Shown piece after piece: positions 1-8,654 of a stretch of 64,000 bases of DNA. A model generated the notes under the pieces. It did no database searches. It was not told the origin of the DNA and saw nothing but the letters and a program-made list of their open reading frames with translations. Numbering within the stretch: the first letter of the stretch is position 1; the number at the start of each line of letters is the position of its first letter. Source of the stretch: Sphingomonas crocodyli (GTDB taxonomy: Bacteria > Pseudomonadota > Alphaproteobacteria > Sphingomonadales > Sphingomonadaceae); the NCBI RefSeq assembly GCF_004005865.1, contig NZ_SACN01000001.1, forward strand, positions 372,001 to 436,000. Direction: 5' to 3'. The translations under genes were made by a program, and so were the position numbers.

Positions 1-13
1 GCGGTGGGGTGCA

Positions 14-1126
14 TCAGGCGCGCCCGCGGCCCCGGCGTTCGCCCTTGCGCGCGCGGCGGGCATCCTTCGCCTTGGCGGTGGCGGCGCGGCGCTTGCCCTC
101 GGCGGTTTCGGAGAATTTGACGTCGTCGATCGGCAGGTCGCCCTGCGATTCCTCGAAGCCCAGCAAGGCGAAGCTTTCGGTGAAATGCTGGGGCAGGCTC
201 GCCACGACGTCGATCTGGCCGCCATCGGGATGATCGACCTTCAGCCGGCGGGCGTGGAGGTGCATCTTGCGGCTGACACCGCCCGACAGGAAGGCTTCGG
301 CCCCGCCATATTTGCCGTCGCCGACGATCGGATGGCCGATCGCCGCCATGTGGACGCGCAGCTGGTGGGTGCGGCCGGTATAGGGCTGCAGCTCGACCCA
401 GCAGGCGCGGTTGCCGATGCGATCAATCACGCGATAGCGGGTGCGCGCAGGCGAACCCTCCTTCTCGTCGACATGCATCTTCTCGCCGCCGGTGCCCGGT
501 TGCTTGGCGATCGGCAGTTCGATCATGCCGTCGTCGATCGAAGGCACGCCGGCGATCAGCGCCCAATAGACCTTGCGCGCGGTGCGGCTGCTGAACGCCT
601 TGGCGAAATGGCCCGCGGCATTGGCCGATCGCGCGATCAGGAGGACGCCCGACGTATCCTTGTCGAGCCGATGGACGAGCTTGGGCCGTCCCTCCGCCTC
701 AAACTGGAGCGCGTCGAGCAGGCCGTCGACATGGCGCTCGGTCTTGGTGCCGCCCTGCGTCGCGAGGCCGGGGGGCTTGTTGATCACGATCGCCTGCCGA
801 TCGCGATGGATGACCAGGCTCTGCGCGAGTTCGGTATCCTCCGCGCTCAGCGGCGCGCGGACGCGCTTGGGCTTGGCGGCGGCCGTCGGGACCAGGGTGG
901 CTTCGGGCGGCGGCACGCGCAGCACCTGGCCCGCCTCGATCCGGTCGCCCGGCGCGACGCGTTTGCCGTCGATGCGCAGCTGCCCGGTGCGCGCCCAGCG
1001 CGAGACGATGTTGAAGCTGGTGTCGGGCATGTGCCGCTTGAACCAGCGATCGAGGCGGATGCCGTCGTCATCCTGCGCGATCGTGAACTGGCGGGCTTCC
1101 TCGGCGGTGGGTTTCTGTTCGGCCAT
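14..1126 (-). CDS. RluA-family 23S rRNA pseudouridine synthase (RluC-like)
   Basis: Predicted to isomerise uridines of 23S rRNA to pseudouridine in the cytoplasm. The 370-residue protein has an N-terminal S4 RNA-binding domain (about 20-75) and an RluA catalytic domain with the family motif HRLDKDTSG, catalytic Asp155, followed by a basic Arg/Lys/Ala tail (about 345-370) that probably contacts RNA. INKPPGLATQGG (115-126) is also typical of the family. The ATG shares one base with the stop of crcB upstream (TGATG), so the two are probably co-translated. RluC and RluD are hard to separate by eye; the S4 domain and general look favour RluC. The family call is firm, the target uridines are inferred. 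Confidence 0.9.
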   Translation of the reverse strand: MAEQKPTAEEARQFTIAQDDDGIRLDRWFKRHMPDTSFNIVSRWARTGQLRIDGKRVAPGDRIEAGQVLRVPPPEATLVPTAAAKPKRVRAPLSAEDTELAQSLVIHRDRQAIVINKPPGLATQGGTKTERHVDGLLDALQFEAEGRPKLVHRLDKDTSGVLLIARSANAAGHFAKAFSSRTARKVYWALIAGVPSIDDGMIELPIAKQPGTGGEKMHVDEKEGSPARTRYRVIDRIGNRACWVELQPYTGRTHQLRVHMAAIGHPIVGDGKYGGAEAFLSGGVSRKMHLHARRLKVDHPDGGQIDVVASLPQHFTESFALLGFEESQGDLPIDDVKFSETAEGKRRAATAKAKDARRARKGERRGRGRA

Positions 1127-1500
1127 CAGGCGATCCTAACAAATGCAAGTCCGGCCATCAGCGCGAGCAGCGAGCCCGCGACCGACGAACCGATATAGGC
1201 GGCGCCCAGCGCATAATCCCCACGCCCGAACATGTTGATCGTTTCGAGTGTGAAGGACGAAAAAGTGGTGAAGCCGCCGAGGACGCCGACCCCGAAGAAC
1301 AGGCGAACATTTTCGGCGCCATCGCCTGTCTTCACAAGGATGCCGACCAGCATTCCCATCAGGAAGCCGCCGATGATGTTCGCGCACCACGTGCCCCACG
1401 GAAAACCGGGGCCGAACAGGCGCGTCGCGATATAGCTCAGATGATAGCGGAAGCCCGCGCCGATCGCGCCGCCGATCATAACAAGTAACAGGGGTGGCAT
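1126..1500 (-). CDS. crcB: Fluoride efflux channel CrcB/Fluc
   Basis: A 124-residue protein with four predicted membrane helices, the normal length for a Fluc fluoride channel, which works as a dual-topology dimer in the inner membrane. Family signatures are visible in order: GGAIGAGFRY (10-19), GTWCANIIGGFLMG (36-49) with the central Asn, and GGFTTFSSFTLE (75-86), which holds the Phe and Thr/Ser residues lining the pore. It overlaps the downstream pseudouridine synthase by one base. I looked for a fluoride riboswitch in the 61 bases upstream and could not recognise one. Family call is firm; fluoride specificity is inferred from conserved motifs. Confidence 0.93.
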   Translation of the reverse strand: MPPLLLVMIGGAIGAGFRYHLSYIATRLFGPGFPWGTWCANIIGGFLMGMLVGILVKTGDGAENVRLFFGVGVLGGFTTFSSFTLETINMFGRGDYALGAAYIGSSVAGSLLALMAGLAFVRIA

Positions 1501-1561
1501 GGCCCGCGCTTTAGCGGTTGGCGCGATTATGCGCCAGCCTGCGCCACAACTCGGTTCCGAC

Positions 1562-2044
1562 TCAGTCTTTCTGCTCGACGATCAGGATCTGGCCCTTGGT
1601 GTTGGCGCCATCGGCGGCGGCCGTGATCGTCACCTTGTCGCCATCGTCCTTGATCGCGTTGACGGTGGTGCCGTCCAGCGTGACGCCGGTGAAGCCGGCT
1701 TCCTTCGCGGCATTCTGATAATATGTGGCGACGGCGGCGGGGGCGCCGGGGGCGGTATAGCCCATCGTCACCGTATCGCCGGGGCCGGATTTGCCGACGA
1801 CATTGACGTTGGCGACCTTGCTGCCCGGAAACAGCTTCATCCCGTCGATATCCATATCGGCGCTGCTGATGTCGATGCCGGGAATGTCGACCTTCGCCTT
1901 GAAGCCGGGCGCGTCGATCGAAACGCCGCTTTCGGTCGAGACGACGACATTGCCGCTTTCGTCCTTCGCCTTGTCGCCGACCTTCACCTCGCAACCGGCA
2001 AGCGCCAGAGCGGGCAGGGCGATCAGGATCAGTTTGGCGCGCAT
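1562..2044 (-). CDS. Predicted small lipoprotein of unknown function
   Basis: A 160-residue protein starting MRAKLILIALPALALAGC, a lipoprotein signal peptide with lipobox LAGC and lipidated Cys18. The mature part is polar and rich in Asp, Gly, Val and Lys, with repeated short strand-like stretches (SIDAPGFKAKVDIPGID and similar) suggesting a beta-rich fold; near the end ILIVEQKD follows a possible small alpha/beta module. I do not recognise the family. An ATG six bases upstream is possible, but the GGAGG site abuts that codon and sits six bases from the chosen ATG. An AT-rich palindrome lies about 25 bases upstream and may control it. Probably an inner-leaflet outer-membrane or periplasm-facing lipoprotein. 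Confidence 0.75.
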   Translation of the reverse strand: MRAKLILIALPALALAGCEVKVGDKAKDESGNVVVSTESGVSIDAPGFKAKVDIPGIDISSADMDIDGMKLFPGSKVANVNVVGKSGPGDTVTMGYTAPGAPAAVATYYQNAAKEAGFTGVTLDGTTVNAIKDDGDKVTITAAADGANTKGQILIVEQKD

Positions 2045-2068
2045 CGTCATCCTCCGAAGTTTGAAACT

Positions 2069-2086
2069 GTATTATATAAATAATAC
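2069..2086. promoter_or_regulatory. AT-rich operator-like palindrome upstream of the lipoprotein gene
   Basis: GTATTAT-ATAA-ATAATAC is a perfect 7-base inverted repeat around a 4-base centre and is strikingly AT-rich for this genome. It lies 25 bases upstream of the lipoprotein start, in the divergent spacer to the cupin gene. It could be an operator for a dimeric repressor overlapping a -10 element (TATATAA/TTATATAA). No regulator is identified. Confidence 0.4.
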
Positions 2087-2102
2087 ACATCGAGCAAGAG
2101 AA

Positions 2103-2134
2103 AGGCCCCGCTCCCGCCAGGGGGAACAGGGCCT
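2103..2134. terminator. Hairpin between divergent genes, terminator-like on the minus strand
   Basis: Read on the minus strand, AGGCCC pairs with GGGCCT through a longer stem that includes TCCC/GGGA, and is followed by TTTCTCTT, which resembles an intrinsic terminator. No minus-strand gene is visible immediately to the right, so it may instead be a structured leader of the cupin gene (starts at 2210) or an intergenic palindrome. Confidence 0.35.
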
Positions 2135-2209
2135 CTCATTTACGCCACGCAACAGTGATGGAATCAACTGGCGTCGCGGCCGCGAGTTGCATGAACAGAA
2201 AACAACGTC

Positions 2210-2644
2210 ATGTTCATCCGAATGCAGGAAAACCAAGCCGCCGCGCTGATCCGCGCGCTCGATCTCGCGCCGCATCCCGAAGGCGGCTGGTATCGCCAGA
2301 CGTGGAGAGAGGGATCGGGCGGGCGCGGCCATGCGACCGCGATCTATTTCCTGCTGGAGGCGGGGCAAAGGTCGCACTGGCACCGGGTCGATGGGACCGA
2401 ATTGTGGCTGTTCCACGCCGGCACGCCGCCGCGCCTTTTGATTGCCGAGGCCGAAGGCGCGCCGGTGGAGACGATCCGGATCGGCCCCGACCCGCTGGCC
2501 GGGCACAGCCCGCAGGCGATCGTGCCGACCGGCTGGTGGCAGGCGACCGAGACCGACGGCGGTTGGGCCTTGGTCAGTTGCGTGGTTGCGCCTGGGTTCG
2601 AATTCGGCGGTTTCGAGCTTGCGCCGCCGGGCTGGGCGCCCTGA
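2210..2644 (+). CDS. DUF985 cupin-fold protein
   Basis: A 144-residue cytoplasmic protein matching the DUF985 (Cupin_5) family, a single-domain cupin of about this size. Recognisable family segments are HPEGGWYRQTW (about 22-32), IYFLLEAGQRSHWHRVDGTE (about 46-65) with the cupin His residues, and PTGWWQATE followed by a Gly- and Phe-rich C-terminus (PGFEFGGFEL). Cupins of this group are thought to bind small sugar-like or acidic ligands, but no reaction is established here. It is transcribed towards the Crp-like regulator with a 104-base gap. The start is one of two nearby ATGs (2210 or 2222); neither has a strong ribosome-binding site. Confidence 0.85.
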   Translation: MFIRMQENQAAALIRALDLAPHPEGGWYRQTWREGSGGRGHATAIYFLLEAGQRSHWHRVDGTELWLFHAGTPPRLLIAEAEGAPVETIRIGPDPLAGHSPQAIVPTGWWQATETDGGWALVSCVVAPGFEFGGFELAPPGWAP

Positions 2645-2676
2645 AAGCTTGCCAAGGCGCGGCCGTCCATGCGACT

Positions 2677-2684
2677 TTAACCAT
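2677..2684 (+). promoter_or_regulatory. Possible CtrA half-site upstream of the Crp/Fnr gene
   Basis: TTAACCAT matches the half-site reported for the alphaproteobacterial cell-cycle regulator CtrA. It lies 65 bases upstream of the regulator start. A single 8-mer can occur by chance, so this is a hint only; a second exact copy precedes the CHAP gene at 15405. Confidence 0.3.
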
Positions 2685-2748
2685 TATCGCGCCGCCGGGA
2701 ATCGGCGCCAGTTTGCGTATTCGTCGGGAGTTTCTTGGGGGATCTGGA

Positions 2749-3435
2749 ATGTCGCCGGAACAGCTTGCCGCATTGCTGCCGGCCAACAGCGTCTTCGCCG
2801 ACGGTTCGAGCGAACAGCTCGCCGATCTGTTGCGCGCGGGCAAGCTGCAGACGCTCACCCCCAATGAAGTGATCCTGCGCCAGGGCGACGACGGCGATTC
2901 GCTGGTCATCCTTCTCGAAGGCGTGGTGCGCGTCAGCATGGTGACCCCGAACGGGCGCGAAATCATCCTCGACTATGCCGAGCCGGGCGCCGTGGTGGGC
3001 GAGATCGCCGTTCTCGACGGCGAACCGCGCACCGCATCCGCCATTTCGATGTGGCAGGGCCGCCTGCTGCGTCTGAGCCGCCGCGCGTTCGAGGAATATA
3101 TGGAGCGGCATCCGAAGATCGCGATCCGCCTGCTGCGCGAACTGGCACATCGCCTGCGCCAGACCAACGCGACGATCGAAAGCGACCGCGCCTTCACCAC
3201 TGGCCCGCGCCTTGCCCGCTATCTCAAGCGGCTCAACGATTCGAAGGTCAACGGCGCGAAGCTGACCAGCGATCTCAGCCAGAGCGAACTCGGCATGTTC
3301 GTCGGCATCAGCCGTGAGAATATCAATCGCCAGCTGTCGGCCTGGGCGAACGATGGCGTGATCGAACTGAGCCAGGGCAAGATCCGCGTGATCGACGCCG
3401 ACTATCTCAGCCAGATCGCCGAGGCGGTGTATTGA
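2749..3435 (+). CDS. Crp/Fnr-family transcription regulator
   Basis: A 228-residue DNA-binding regulator. Residues about 10-125 form a cyclic-nucleotide-binding jelly roll; GEIAVLDGEPRTASA resembles the phosphate-binding cassette of Crp, with its Glu and Arg present. Residues about 150-215 carry a Crp-type winged helix-turn-helix with SQSELGMFVGISRENINRQL as recognition region. The protein has no cysteine, so it cannot carry an Fnr-type iron-sulfur cluster. The ATG at 2749 was chosen because the Crp fold begins directly after it and GGGGGA precedes it. The downstream repeat separates it from trpF. Ligand and regulon are unknown; Crp-like rather than Fnr-like is inferred. Confidence 0.9.
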   Translation: MSPEQLAALLPANSVFADGSSEQLADLLRAGKLQTLTPNEVILRQGDDGDSLVILLEGVVRVSMVTPNGREIILDYAEPGAVVGEIAVLDGEPRTASAISMWQGRLLRLSRRAFEEYMERHPKIAIRLLRELAHRLRQTNATIESDRAFTTGPRLARYLKRLNDSKVNGAKLTSDLSQSELGMFVGISRENINRQLSAWANDGVIELSQGKIRVIDADYLSQIAEAVY

Positions 3436-3459
3436 GGCGTCGGCCTCGTCTCCTTCCTT

Positions 3460-3568
3460 CGTCATTGCGAGCATAGCGAAGCAATCCAGGCCTGGATCAG
3501 GCGAGGTTCGCGACCCTCTCCAGTGCGGGCCTGGATTGCCGCGTCGCCTTCGGCTCCTCGCAATGACG
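3460..3568. repeat. Intergenic palindromic repeat (CGTCATTGCGAG type)
   Basis: The ends are inverted copies: CGTCATTGCGAG...AAGCAATCCAG on the left, and CTGGATTGC...CTCGCAATGACG on the right, enclosing a variable centre with a GGCCTGGAT/CCAGGCC-like stem. This layout is that of dispersed intergenic palindromes of Alphaproteobacteria. It fills the gap between the Crp-like gene and trpF and could form a long hairpin in RNA or DNA. Confidence 0.7.
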
Positions 3569-3615
3569 AGCTGGGGAGTTGACGTAATCGCCCGCCCAGC
3601 CGACATGCCGCGTCC

Positions 3616-4254
3616 ATGCAGCGCGTAACAGCCAAGATTTGCGGGCTTTCGACGCCGGAGACGGTGGGCGCGGCCGTGCGCCACGGGGCGAGCCATGTCG
3701 GCTTCATGTTCTTCCCGAAAAGCCCGCGCAATGTGGAGCCCGAACAGGCGGCGCAGCTGGCCGCGATCGTGCCCGCGCATGTCGTGAAGGTCGGCGTCCT
3801 CGTCGATCCCGATGACGAGATGGTCGCGCGCGCCGTCGCTTCGGGGCTGGACGCGATCCAGCTGCACGGCGGCGAGGCGCCCGATCGGGTCGCGGCGCTC
3901 AAGGCGCGGCATGGTATCGAGGCGTGGAAGGTGCTGTCGGTCCGCACCCGCGCCGATCTGGACAAGGCGCGCGCCTATAAGGGCGCGGCCGATCGCATCC
4001 TCTATGACGCCAAGACGCCCGAGGGCGCGCTGCCCGGCGGGATGGGGCTGCGCTTCGACTGGACCCTGCTTGACGGCTTCGCGCATCCTTTGCCCTGGGC
4101 GCTGGCCGGCGGCATCGATGTCGCCAATGTCGGGGATGCGGCGGGGCGGACGGGCGCGCGGTTGATCGATGTTTCGTCGGGCGTCGAAAGTGCGCCGGGC
4201 GTAAAGGACGTGGACAAGATCGCCGCCTTCCTTCAACGGGTCGCGCAGCTATGA
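3616..4254 (+). CDS. trpF: Phosphoribosylanthranilate isomerase
   Basis: Catalyses the Amadori rearrangement of N-(5-phosphoribosyl)anthranilate to CdRP, the third step of tryptophan biosynthesis. The 212-residue TIM barrel begins with the KICGLST motif, whose Cys9 is the catalytic base; the barrel continues with [13 protein letters not shown] and ends with the phosphate-binding [11 protein letters not shown] and IDVSSGVES segments. Length is normal. Its stop overlaps the trpB start (ATGA), placing it first in the trpF-trpB-trpA-accD-folC run typical of Alphaproteobacteria. The remaining trp genes are not in this window. No attenuator-like leader peptide was recognised upstream, where a palindromic repeat sits. 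Confidence 0.95.
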   Translation: MQRVTAKICGLSTPETVGAAVRHGASHVGFMFFPKSPRNVEPEQAAQLAAIVPAHVVKVGVLVDPDDEMVARAVASGLDAIQLHGGEAPDRVAALKARHGIEAWKVLSVRTRADLDKARAYKGAADRILYDAKTPEGALPGGMGLRFDWTLLDGFAHPLPWALAGGIDVANVGDAAGRTGARLIDVSSGVESAPGVKDVDKIAAFLQRVAQL

Positions 4255-5468
4255 CCGATGCTATTCCCAATTCGTTGCGCTCCTATCCCGATGCGCAGGG
4301 CCAGTTCGGCGAGTTCGGCGGACGTTATGTCTCCGAAACGCTGATGCCGCTGATCCTCGATCTCGAGGCCGAATATCGCGCGGCGAAGGCCGATCCGGCG
4401 TTTCAGGCCGAGTTTGACGATCTGCTCGCCAATTATGTCGGGCGGCCCAGCCCGCTTTATTATGCCGAGCGGCTGACCGAGCATCTGGGCGGCGCCAAGA
4501 TCTATCTGAAGCGCGAGGAGCTGAATCACACCGGCGCGCACAAGATCAACAATTGCATCGGCCAGATCCTGCTCGCCAAGCGGATGGGCAAGACGCGGAT
4601 CATCGCGGAGACGGGCGCGGGCCAGCATGGCGTGGCGACCGCCACCGTCGCGGCGCGCTTCGGTCTGCCGTGCACCATCTTCATGGGCGCGGTCGATGTC
4701 GCGCGGCAGCAGCCGAACGTGTTCCGCATGAAGTTGCTCGGCGCCGAAGTCCGCCCGGTGATCAGCGGCGCGCAGACGCTGAAGGACGCGATGAACGAGG
4801 CGTTGCGCGACTGGGTCGCGAACGTCCACGACACCTTCTACATCATCGGCACCGCCGCCGGCCCGCATCCCTATCCGGAGCTGGTGCGCGATTTCCAGTC
4901 GGTGATCGGCAATGAAACGCGCCAGCAGATCCTGGCCGCCGAAGGGCGCCTGCCCGACATGCTGATCGCGCCGGTGGGCGGTGGATCGAACGCAATCGGG
5001 CTGTTCCACCCGTTCCTTGACGACGCCGATGTCGCGATGGTCGGCACCGAGGCGGCGGGCGACGGAGTCGATACCGGCCGCCATGCCGCGAGCCTGACCG
5101 GCGGGACGCCCGGCGTCCTCCACGGCAACCGCACCTATTTGCTGCAGGACGAGGACGGCCAGATCACCGAGCCGCACTCGATCTCGGCGGGGCTCGATTA
5201 TCCGGGGATCGGCCCCGAACATAGCTGGCTGCACGAAATCGGCCGGGTGAAATATGTGCCCGTTACCGACAATGAGGCGGTCGACAGCTTCCAGCGTCTG
5301 ACGAAGCTGGAGGGGATCATCCCCGCGCTCGAATCCGCGCATGCGGTTGCGGCGTGCGAGAAGATCGCGCCCACGATGGGCAAAGACAAGATCATCGTCG
5401 TCAATCTGTCGGGCCGCGGCGACAAGGATATCCCGACGATCGCCGATCGGCTGGGGGTGGCGCTGTGA
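4251..5468 (+). CDS. trpB: Tryptophan synthase beta chain
   Basis: The PLP-dependent subunit that condenses indole with serine to give tryptophan, acting as an alpha2-beta2 complex with TrpA. At 405 residues it is of standard length. The PLP lysine is Lys98 in [10 protein letters not shown], and the glycine-rich phosphate loop GGGSNAIG follows at about 240. [15 protein letters not shown] at the N-terminus is diagnostic of TrpB1. It overlaps trpF by four bases (ATGA) and trpA by four bases (GTGA), so the three enzymes are translationally coupled, as expected for subunits that channel indole. Confidence 0.97.
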   Translation: MTDAIPNSLRSYPDAQGQFGEFGGRYVSETLMPLILDLEAEYRAAKADPAFQAEFDDLLANYVGRPSPLYYAERLTEHLGGAKIYLKREELNHTGAHKINNCIGQILLAKRMGKTRIIAETGAGQHGVATATVAARFGLPCTIFMGAVDVARQQPNVFRMKLLGAEVRPVISGAQTLKDAMNEALRDWVANVHDTFYIIGTAAGPHPYPELVRDFQSVIGNETRQQILAAEGRLPDMLIAPVGGGSNAIGLFHPFLDDADVAMVGTEAAGDGVDTGRHAASLTGGTPGVLHGNRTYLLQDEDGQITEPHSISAGLDYPGIGPEHSWLHEIGRVKYVPVTDNEAVDSFQRLTKLEGIIPALESAHAVAACEKIAPTMGKDKIIVVNLSGRGDKDIPTIADRLGVAL

Positions 5469-6280
5469 GCCGTCTTGCGACCACCTTCGCGCGCCTGAAG
5501 GGCGAAGGGCGCGCCGCGCTCGTCACCTATGTGATGGGCGGCGATCCGACGCCGGGCGACACCGCCGCGATCCTCGACTCGCTTGTCGCGGGCGGGGCCG
5601 ACGTGATCGAACTGGGCATGCCCTTCACCGATCCGATGGCCGATGGCCCCGCGATCCAGAAGGCGGGGCTGCGCGCGCTGGGCGCCAAGACGACGACGGC
5701 GGACGTGTTCACGATCGCCGCCGCCTTCCGCGCGCGCCATCCTGAAACCCCGCTGGTGTTGATGGGCTATGCCAATCCGATGGTGCGGCGGGGCGCGGAC
5801 TGGTTCGCGGCCGAATGTGCCAAGGCGGGCGTCGACGGGGTGATCTGCGTCGACATCCCGCCTGAGCAGGATGGCGACCTTGGCCCCGCTCTGCGCAAGG
5901 CCGGGGTCGATCCGATCCGGCTCGCAACGCCGACGACCGATGCGAAGCGGCTGCCCGCCGTCCTCGATGGCGCGTCGGGCTTCCTCTATTATGTCTCGGT
6001 CGCCGGGATCACCGGGCTGCAGCAGGCGGCGCAGGCGAGCATCGAGGATGCGGTCGCGCGGCTGAAGGCGGGCACGGACCTGCCCGTCGCGGTCGGCTTC
6101 GGCGTGCGTACCCCCGAACAGGCGGCCGCGATTGCGGGTGTCGCCGATGGGGTGGTGGTCGGCTCCGCGATCGTCGATATAGTGGGGCAAGAGGGTGCGG
6201 CCGCCGCACCTGCCGTTCGTTTATTCATCGAGGCCTTGAGCGGTGCGATCCGCTCGGCCGACCGGGAGAAAGCCGCATGA
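5465..6280 (+). CDS. trpA: Tryptophan synthase alpha chain
   Basis: Cleaves indole-3-glycerol phosphate to indole, which is channelled to TrpB. The 271-residue TIM barrel shows the catalytic pair Glu49 (VIELGMPF) and Asp60 ([10 protein letters not shown]), the same numbering as in enteric TrpA, and the phosphate loop [10 protein letters not shown]. The GTG at 5465 overlaps the trpB stop and gives the family N-terminus [12 protein letters not shown]. An upstream ATG in frame would add 37 residues lying inside trpB and is rejected. The gene overlaps accD by four bases. Confidence 0.96.
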   Translation: MSRLATTFARLKGEGRAALVTYVMGGDPTPGDTAAILDSLVAGGADVIELGMPFTDPMADGPAIQKAGLRALGAKTTTADVFTIAAAFRARHPETPLVLMGYANPMVRRGADWFAAECAKAGVDGVICVDIPPEQDGDLGPALRKAGVDPIRLATPTTDAKRLPAVLDGASGFLYYVSVAGITGLQQAAQASIEDAVARLKAGTDLPVAVGFGVRTPEQAAAIAGVADGVVVGSAIVDIVGQEGAAAAPAVRLFIEALSGAIRSADREKAA

Positions 6281-7131
6281 GCTGGCTCGATAATGTCCGC
6301 AAGAAGATCCCCTTCATCGCGAAGCGGGATGCGCCCGAGAACCTCTGGCACAAATGCCCTGGCTGCGCGCAGATGATCTTCGTGAAGGAATATGAGGAAA
6401 ATCTGTCGGTCTGCCCGCGCTGCAACCATCATGGTCGCATCGGGCCGGACGAACGCTTCGACCAGCTGTTCGACAATGGCGTCTATACGCCGCTGCCGAC
6501 CCCGGAGGTGCGCGAGGATCCGCTGAAGTTCCGCGACACCAAGAAATATGTCGACCGGATCAAGACCGCGCGCACCGCGACCGGCGAACAGGACGCGCTG
6601 ATCAACGCGCGCGGGCTGATCGAGGGTTTCCGCGCCGTCGTCGGCGTGCAGGATTTCGCCTTCATGGGCGGATCGATGGGGCTGGCGGTCGGCGCGGCCT
6701 TCGTCGCCGGGGTCGAGGCGGCGATTGCGGACAAGTGCCCGTATATCATCTTCACCGCGGCGGGCGGCGCGCGGATGCAGGAGGGTATCCTCTCGCTGAT
6801 GCAGATGCCCAAGACGACGGTGGCGATCCAGAAGCTGCACGATGCGGGCCTGCCCTATATCGTGGTGATGACCGATCCGACGACGGGCGGCGTCACCGCA
6901 TCCTATGCGATGCTGGGCGACGTCCAGCTGGCCGAGCCGGGTGCGCTGATCGGCTTTGCGGGCCAGCGCGTGATCGAACAGACGATCCGCGAAAAGCTGC
7001 CCGAAGGATTCCAGCGCGCCGAATATCTGCTCGATCACGGCATGCTCGACATGGTCGTCGTCCGCGCCGATCTGCGCCGCGAACTCGCGCGGCTGATCGA
7101 CTATCTGGCGCCGCAGAAGAAGGCGGCGTGA
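6277..7131 (+). CDS. accD: Acetyl-CoA carboxylase carboxyltransferase subunit beta
   Basis: Transfers the carboxyl group from biotin-BCCP to acetyl-CoA, making malonyl-CoA for fatty-acid synthesis; partner of AccA. The 284-residue protein has the N-terminal zinc ribbon with Cys27, Cys30, Cys46 and Cys49 (KCPGC...CPRC), followed by a crotonase-type carboxyltransferase domain with AGGARMQEG and [12 protein letters not shown]. Overlap with trpA (ATGA) couples it to the trp genes. The accD-folC link is common in many bacteria. A long GC-rich inverted repeat follows immediately. Confidence 0.96.
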   Translation: MSWLDNVRKKIPFIAKRDAPENLWHKCPGCAQMIFVKEYEENLSVCPRCNHHGRIGPDERFDQLFDNGVYTPLPTPEVREDPLKFRDTKKYVDRIKTARTATGEQDALINARGLIEGFRAVVGVQDFAFMGGSMGLAVGAAFVAGVEAAIADKCPYIIFTAAGGARMQEGILSLMQMPKTTVAIQKLHDAGLPYIVVMTDPTTGGVTASYAMLGDVQLAEPGALIGFAGQRVIEQTIREKLPEGFQRAEYLLDHGMLDMVVVRADLRRELARLIDYLAPQKKAA

Positions 7132-7136
7132 GTCTC

Positions 7137-7250
7137 CCCCTCCCTGCCAAGGGAGGGGGCCGGGGGGTGGGTGACGCCGGTTGTGGCATACACCGGCTTG
7201 CCGCTCGGTTCGGCCTGACCCACCCCAACCCCTCCCTTGGCAGGGAGGGG
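7137..7250. repeat. Long inverted repeat between accD and folC
   Basis: A 22-base arm at 7137-7158 (CCCCTCCCTGCCAAGGGAGG...) is exactly complementary to the arm at 7229-7250, and the flanking GGGGTGGGT/ACCCACCCC segments extend the pairing. Each arm is itself nearly palindromic. The element fills the whole accD-folC spacer, and its last bases (AGGGAGGGG) form the ribosome-binding site of folC. Confidence 0.8.
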
Positions 7251-7257
7251 CTTTAAC

Positions 7258-8583
7258 GTGGTCGACTTCGCCGTCTCTTCGGACCCCGCGGTGCAGGCGC
7301 AGCTCGATCGGCTGACCCTGTTGTCGCCGGGGGCGGACATCCTCGGGCTCGATCGGATCACGCAGCTGCTCGATCGGCTCGGGCGGCCGCAGGACCGGCT
7401 GCCGCCGGTCTTCCATGTCGCGGGCACCAACGGCAAGGGATCGACCTGCGCCTATCTGCGCGCCGCGATCGAGGCGGCGGGGCTGAGCGCGCATGTCTAT
7501 ACCAGCCCGCATCTCGTGCGTTTCAACGAACGGATCCGGATCGCGGGCGAGCTGATCGAGGACAATGAGCTCGCGCCACTGCTGGCCGAGGTTCTCGAAG
7601 TCGCGGGCGATCTGGGGGCGAGCTTCTTCGAGGTGACGACCGCTGCGGCCTTCCTCGCCTTCAGCCGCGCGCCGGCCGATGCATGCATCATCGAGGTCGG
7701 GCTGGGCGGTCGGCTCGACGCGACCAATGTGATCGAGGCGCCGGCGATCTGCGGCATCGCTCAGCTTGGCCTCGATCATCAGGCGTTTCTGGGCGACACG
7801 ATCGAGGATATCGCCGCCGAAAAGGCCGGAATCGCGAAGCCCGACATTCCGATCGTCAGCCTCCATTATCCTGCCAGCGTCGCCAACCGGATCGGACAGG
7901 CGACGCGCGCCGTGAAGGCACCGTGGCTGGCGAAGGGCGGGGTTTGGGATGCGGCCGCCTATCGCGGGCGACTCCATTATCGCGATGCGCAGGGGAAGCT
8001 CGAACTGCCGCTGCCCAGCCTGCCGGGCGGGCATCAGGCGATGAATGCGGGCCTTGCGGTCGCGATGCTGCGGCATCAGCAGGCGCTGACGATCCCGCCG
8101 TCGGCGCTGCGCGCGGCGATGGGCTGGGCGCACTGGCCCGCGCGGCTCCAGCATCTGCACGACGGCCCGTTGCTGGCGACGCTGCCGCCGGGGTCCGAAC
8201 TGTGGCTCGACGGCGGGCACAATCCGGCGGCCGCACGCGCGATCGGCGATTATCTGCGCAGCCGCTTTGCGGGCGATCGGCCGCTCCACCTGATCCTCGG
8301 TCTGCTCGCCAACAAGGATGCGAACGGCTTTCTGGGCAACCTCAAGCTGATCGGCGCGACCGTCCATGCGGTGCCGATCGCGGGCCACGCGCATCACGAA
8401 CCCGAAGCACTGGCGACTATGGCGCGCGATGCGGGGTTTAAGGCGTGGAGCAGCGCCGGCGTCGAATCGGCGCTGGCCGCGATCGCCGCCGAACCGGCCG
8501 ATTTGCCGCCCGTGGTGCTGATCGGCGGCTCGCTTTATCTCGCGGGAACGGTGCTCGCCGCAAATGGGATGATGCCCGACTGA
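7258..8583 (+). CDS. folC: Bifunctional folylpolyglutamate/dihydrofolate synthase
   Basis: Adds glutamate to dihydropteroate and to folates, an ATP-dependent ligase of the Mur ligase superfamily. The 441-residue protein has the P-loop GTNGKGST at about 55-62, the following TSPHLVRFNERI, and IIEVGLGGRLDATNV; the C-terminal domain contains WLDGGHNPAAA. The GTG at 7258 was preferred because AGGGAGGGG lies seven bases upstream; an ATG at 7237 would add seven residues encoded inside the inverted repeat and lacks a comparable site. Because the repeat supplies the Shine-Dalgarno sequence, translation may depend on whether the hairpin is open. Confidence 0.94.
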   Translation: MVDFAVSSDPAVQAQLDRLTLLSPGADILGLDRITQLLDRLGRPQDRLPPVFHVAGTNGKGSTCAYLRAAIEAAGLSAHVYTSPHLVRFNERIRIAGELIEDNELAPLLAEVLEVAGDLGASFFEVTTAAAFLAFSRAPADACIIEVGLGGRLDATNVIEAPAICGIAQLGLDHQAFLGDTIEDIAAEKAGIAKPDIPIVSLHYPASVANRIGQATRAVKAPWLAKGGVWDAAAYRGRLHYRDAQGKLELPLPSLPGGHQAMNAGLAVAMLRHQQALTIPPSALRAAMGWAHWPARLQHLHDGPLLATLPPGSELWLDGGHNPAAARAIGDYLRSRFAGDRPLHLILGLLANKDANGFLGNLKLIGATVHAVPIAGHAHHEPEALATMARDAGFKAWSSAGVESALAAIAAEPADLPPVVLIGGSLYLAGTVLAANGMMPD

Positions 8584-8654
8584 TCCTTTCTGCAATTGCG
8601 ATTGACTTGCAATAACAAATGGGCTCCTGTGTCCTCACACAAGGAGGAAGCCCC

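Noticed and set aside
1501..1561. Possible fluoride riboswitch upstream of crcB
   Set aside because: Only 61 bases are available and the conserved fluoride aptamer segments were not recognised.
2749..3435. Fnr-type oxygen sensor for the Crp/Fnr gene
   Set aside because: The protein has no cysteine at all, so an iron-sulfur cluster cannot be held.
5989..8595. An 868-codon open frame on the minus strand over trpA, accD and folC
   Set aside because: It is antisense to three well-supported genes and its translation shows no domain; it is a shadow of GC-rich codon usage.
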